NCBI GenBank assembly: GCA_014799985.1
Contig: JAAVGZ010000007.1
Coordinates: 5,606 to 11,696 of the forward strand
Direction of reading: 5' to 3'
DNA length: 6,091 bases
DNA from: Helicobacter sp.
GTDB taxonomy: Bacteria; Campylobacterota; Campylobacteria; Campylobacterales; Helicobacteraceae
Position 1 is the stretch's first letter; each line of letters begins with the position of its first letter. The translations under genes and the position numbers were made by a program. The notes under the pieces were generated by a model, which saw only the letters and a list, made by a program, of their open reading frames with translations, was not told the DNA's origin and did not search any database. This document shows positions 4,432 to 6,091 of this stretch, piece by piece.

Positions 4432-6003
4432 ATGTTGTTCGTCATTTTAAGTATTTTATCATGTTTACTGTTTATTTGGATAGTAAATAAAATGGACTAT
4501 CCTTATGGCGGTAGCGACCATGCTTATCATTATAGGTTATTGAATTTGATTCGTAAAAATTATCATTTTCCAGTTGCAAATTTTGAAAGAATTTACCAAT
4601 ATTTTAGTGTATGCCCACAGTTGTACCATGTATTTTGTTCATTTATTCCTAATGATTTTTTGCTCAAAAAAGCAAACATCATCAATCATGTTATCATGCT
4701 ATTTATGATTATCGCTTTTGGATTTTTTGCCTATGATATTCTTACAGATTATTTTCCAAATGCCACATTTTCTTTTTTGTTCGCATCATTGCTATTTGTT
4801 CTGACTCCCATTACTTATGCAATATGGAACGCGAAATTTATGGGGCTTTCAGCTCGTGCCTTTGGGCTTTTGTTGGGGCACTTATTTGGGTATTTTTGTT
4901 TTTATTATCTTATGGGCATGGAATGGGAATATTTTTTGTCGTATCAATTTGGGATTTATGGAATCTTAATACTTATCACCATTGCTATGTTAACAGGTTC
5001 GCAATTTTCATTTCAGTTCTTTTTATTTTCTAGTTTTTTTCTTTCTGTTTGCACATTGCATTTTGAATTTCTTTTGCTTGGAGGATTAGCCATTATATTC
5101 CAATGTCTCACAAACTTTCAATTAACAAAGCAATTTTGGATTGCACAATATCATCATAAAAGAAATTATTCCAAGTATATGGCGCCTACTTGGCAGCTAG
5201 CAGCTCGTCCTAGTATATGGTGCGATTTTATTTATGATTTTTGGGTTAAAAAAGACAGGTCGTATATTTTAGGGAATCCCGTGATTGAAATCATGCTTGG
5301 AGCGCTTTTGAATATTGCTGTGTTCCTGTTCTATTTCTTTTGTGGGGACAGATATGACCCTATCCAATGGAATCTTTTTCTCTTGCTCGCAGCCAGCTTT
5401 TTTGCTTTTTTTGTAACATCTTTACGTTTTGGCAGATTTTTGGGCGAACCACAAAGATATATTGAATTTGGAATCCCATTTGCATGTATTTTAGCATGTC
5501 TAGTTTTCCCCTTTTGGCTATTGGTTATATTTTTGCTTTTTGATGTTTTTGTCTTGTTATGGTATCGCAAAAATTCTCAACACCACAGGCAATTACCTGA
5601 ACACATTAAAATCCGAGGAGAACTGCTAGATTTTATGCGCAATATTTACGATGATGAATATAAGAATTTATTATGCAATGACACAGAAATTGCACGACAT
5701 CTCTATATTTCAAAATATAGAGTTTATATTCCAGACCATTGTACGTATTATGCGACAAAAGAAGATTTCTATACTGCTTTTTACAATAACGACTATCATA
5801 TTATGTCGCCAGATTTTTTGCTTCAAAGTCTGAATGATGCACAAAAAGGTTATATCATTTTCTATACGAACCTTTTAAAATTCTACGATGAAACAAAGCT
5901 ATTGCCATTTTTGAATGATATACAATTTGTACATATCAAAAATATTGGTAAATTCAAAATTTTCAAATTCTATAAGGAGTCCCAATGCACATCACAATCC
6001 TAA
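4432..6003 (+). CDS. Polytopic membrane protein, probable GT-C-like glycosyltransferase
   Basis: Encodes 523 residues with about 10-11 hydrophobic segments (roughly 2-18, 83-103, 112-130, 143-160, 173-188, 192-208, 212-226, 284-304, 313-330, 345-377) and a mostly soluble tail from about 380 to the end. The first membrane helix is followed by YPYGGSDHAYHYRLLNLI (23-40), an Asp/His-bearing first loop typical in position of GT-C enzymes, which transfer sugars from lipid-phosphate donors on the outer face of the membrane. Other notable stretches are NAKFMGLSARAFGLLLGHLF (133-152) and FLGEPQRYIEFGIPF (336-350). I recall similar wording in uncharacterised membrane proteins of glycan loci but cannot name a family. 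The start at 4432 follows AGGAAG (4421-4426), which overlaps the sulfotransferase stop, so the genes are coupled. AT-rich like its upstream neighbour. A polymerase-like or flippase-like role is an alternative. Confidence 0.7.
   Translation: MLFVILSILSCLLFIWIVNKMDYPYGGSDHAYHYRLLNLIRKNYHFPVANFERIYQYFSVCPQLYHVFCSFIPNDFLLKKANIINHVIMLFMIIAFGFFAYDILTDYFPNATFSFLFASLLFVLTPITYAIWNAKFMGLSARAFGLLLGHLFGYFCFYYLMGMEWEYFLSYQFGIYGILILITIAMLTGSQFSFQFFLFSSFFLSVCTLHFEFLLLGGLAIIFQCLTNFQLTKQFWIAQYHHKRNYSKYMAPTWQLAARPSIWCDFIYDFWVKKDRSYILGNPVIEIMLGALLNIAVFLFYFFCGDRYDPIQWNLFLLLAASFFAFFVTSLRFGRFLGEPQRYIEFGIPFACILACLVFPFWLLVIFLLFDVFVLLWYRKNSQHHRQLPEHIKIRGELLDFMRNIYDDEYKNLLCNDTEIARHLYISKYRVYIPDHCTYYATKEDFYTAFYNNDYHIMSPDFLLQSLNDAQKGYIIFYTNLLKFYDETKLLPFLNDIQFVHIKNIGKFKIFKFYKESQCTSQS
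5701..5722. repeat. Perfect inverted repeat, 10-bp arms, inside the membrane protein gene
   Basis: CTCTATATTT (5701-5710) and AAATATAGAG (5713-5722) are exact inverted copies separated by CA. In RNA this would form a 9-bp AU-rich stem with a 4-nt loop. It lies in the coding sequence of the soluble tail (about HLYISKYR). No T-run follows directly, so it is not a typical terminator. Confidence 0.6.
5974..5979 (+). promoter_or_regulatory. Ribosome binding site of the downstream glycosyltransferase
   Basis: AAGGAG lies inside the end of the preceding gene, 5 nt before the ATG at 5985, and supports that start despite the 19-nt gene overlap. Confidence 0.75.
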
Positions 6004-6091
6004 ATTTTCAACGTACAAAAGTTGAATCGGTAATAGAGACTTTGCAATTGCAAAGTCGATTAAATCATGAGGATTCTATTAAAGAAATTAC
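5985..6091 (+). CDS. Probable family 2-type glycosyltransferase, N-terminal fragment
   Basis: Only the first 35 codons are present and the frame is open to the window edge. The product begins MHITILNFQRTKVESVIETL and runs on to NHEDSIKEI. A short beta strand ending in N-F-x-R, a helix, then a strand beginning at IKEI is the usual opening of GT-A fold (family 2-like) glycosyltransferases, which transfer a sugar from a nucleotide donor; the diagnostic Asp residues would lie beyond the window. It overlaps the membrane protein by 19 nt and has a good ribosome binding site at 5974-5979, so it is part of the same operon. The fold call rests on very little sequence; that a gene starts here is much surer. 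Confidence 0.6.
   Translation, partial: MHITILNFQRTKVESVIETLQLQSRLNHEDSIKEI
6038..6057. repeat. Perfect 20-bp palindrome at the start of the last gene
   Basis: GACTTTGCAA (6038-6047) is followed immediately by its exact inverted copy TTGCAAAGTC (6048-6057), with no spacer. It sits about 54 nt after the ATG at 5985. The symmetry fits a dimeric protein binding site or a cruciform better than an RNA hairpin, whose central bases could not pair. Function unknown. Confidence 0.65.

Noticed and set aside
5331..5570. 79-residue minus-strand frame opposite the membrane protein gene
   Set aside because: Lys/Ser-rich shadow of a hydrophobic coding sequence, with no supporting signals.
1..6091. CRISPR arrays, tRNA or rRNA genes, insertion sequences
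   Set aside because: No regularly spaced repeats, tRNA-like cloverleaf, transposase motifs or terminal inverted repeats were seen on reading.

Overview
The window looks like a chromosomal segment of a Campylobacterota bacterium, most likely Helicobacteraceae. This rests on three things: recognisable RlmH and RsmE proteins whose wording resembles the Helicobacter versions I recall, a short promoter with a good TATAAT -10 box and no clear -35, and a tightly packed run of genes all on the + strand. No species can be assigned from the sequence alone.

Region 1 (about 1-2563) is a GC-rich, housekeeping-type operon. It holds rlmH (23S rRNA pseudouridine methyltransferase), a compact DksA/TraR-type zinc-finger regulator, a conserved-looking membrane protein of unknown function, and rsmE (16S rRNA U1498 methyltransferase). 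Genes abut or overlap (an ATGA junction at 838-841 and a 1-nt gap at 1858), so they are probably co-transcribed and translationally coupled. The theme is ribosome modification plus transcriptional control of ribosome synthesis.

Region 2 (2564-2627) is the only real intergenic gap. It carries a promoter with TATAAT at 2597-2602, straddled by an imperfect 9-bp inverted repeat, and a strong ribosome binding site for the next gene.

Region 3 (2628-6091, continuing past the window) is a surface-glycan type cluster: a WbmS-like polysaccharide deacetylase, a PAPS-type sulfotransferase, a large polytopic GT-C-like membrane protein, and the first 35 codons of a probable family 2 glycosyltransferase. 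The deacetylase is split by a one-base frame change exactly at a run of six G (3162-3167). Seven G would restore a complete 234-residue protein, which suggests phase variation, a fresh mutation or a homopolymer sequencing error. Base composition falls sharply near 3.3 kb, inside the cluster: sampled 60-nt rows give 35/60 GC at 2281, 33/60 at 2761, 29/60 at 3121, 17/60 at 3481 and 20/60 at 5041. This hints that the sulfotransferase and downstream genes were acquired laterally.

The most interesting idea is that a deacetylase and a sulfotransferase in one translationally coupled pair could deacetylate and then sulfate an amino sugar, as heparan N-deacetylase/N-sulfotransferase does, with the deacetylase step switchable. 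That is inference. The frameshift itself is directly visible.
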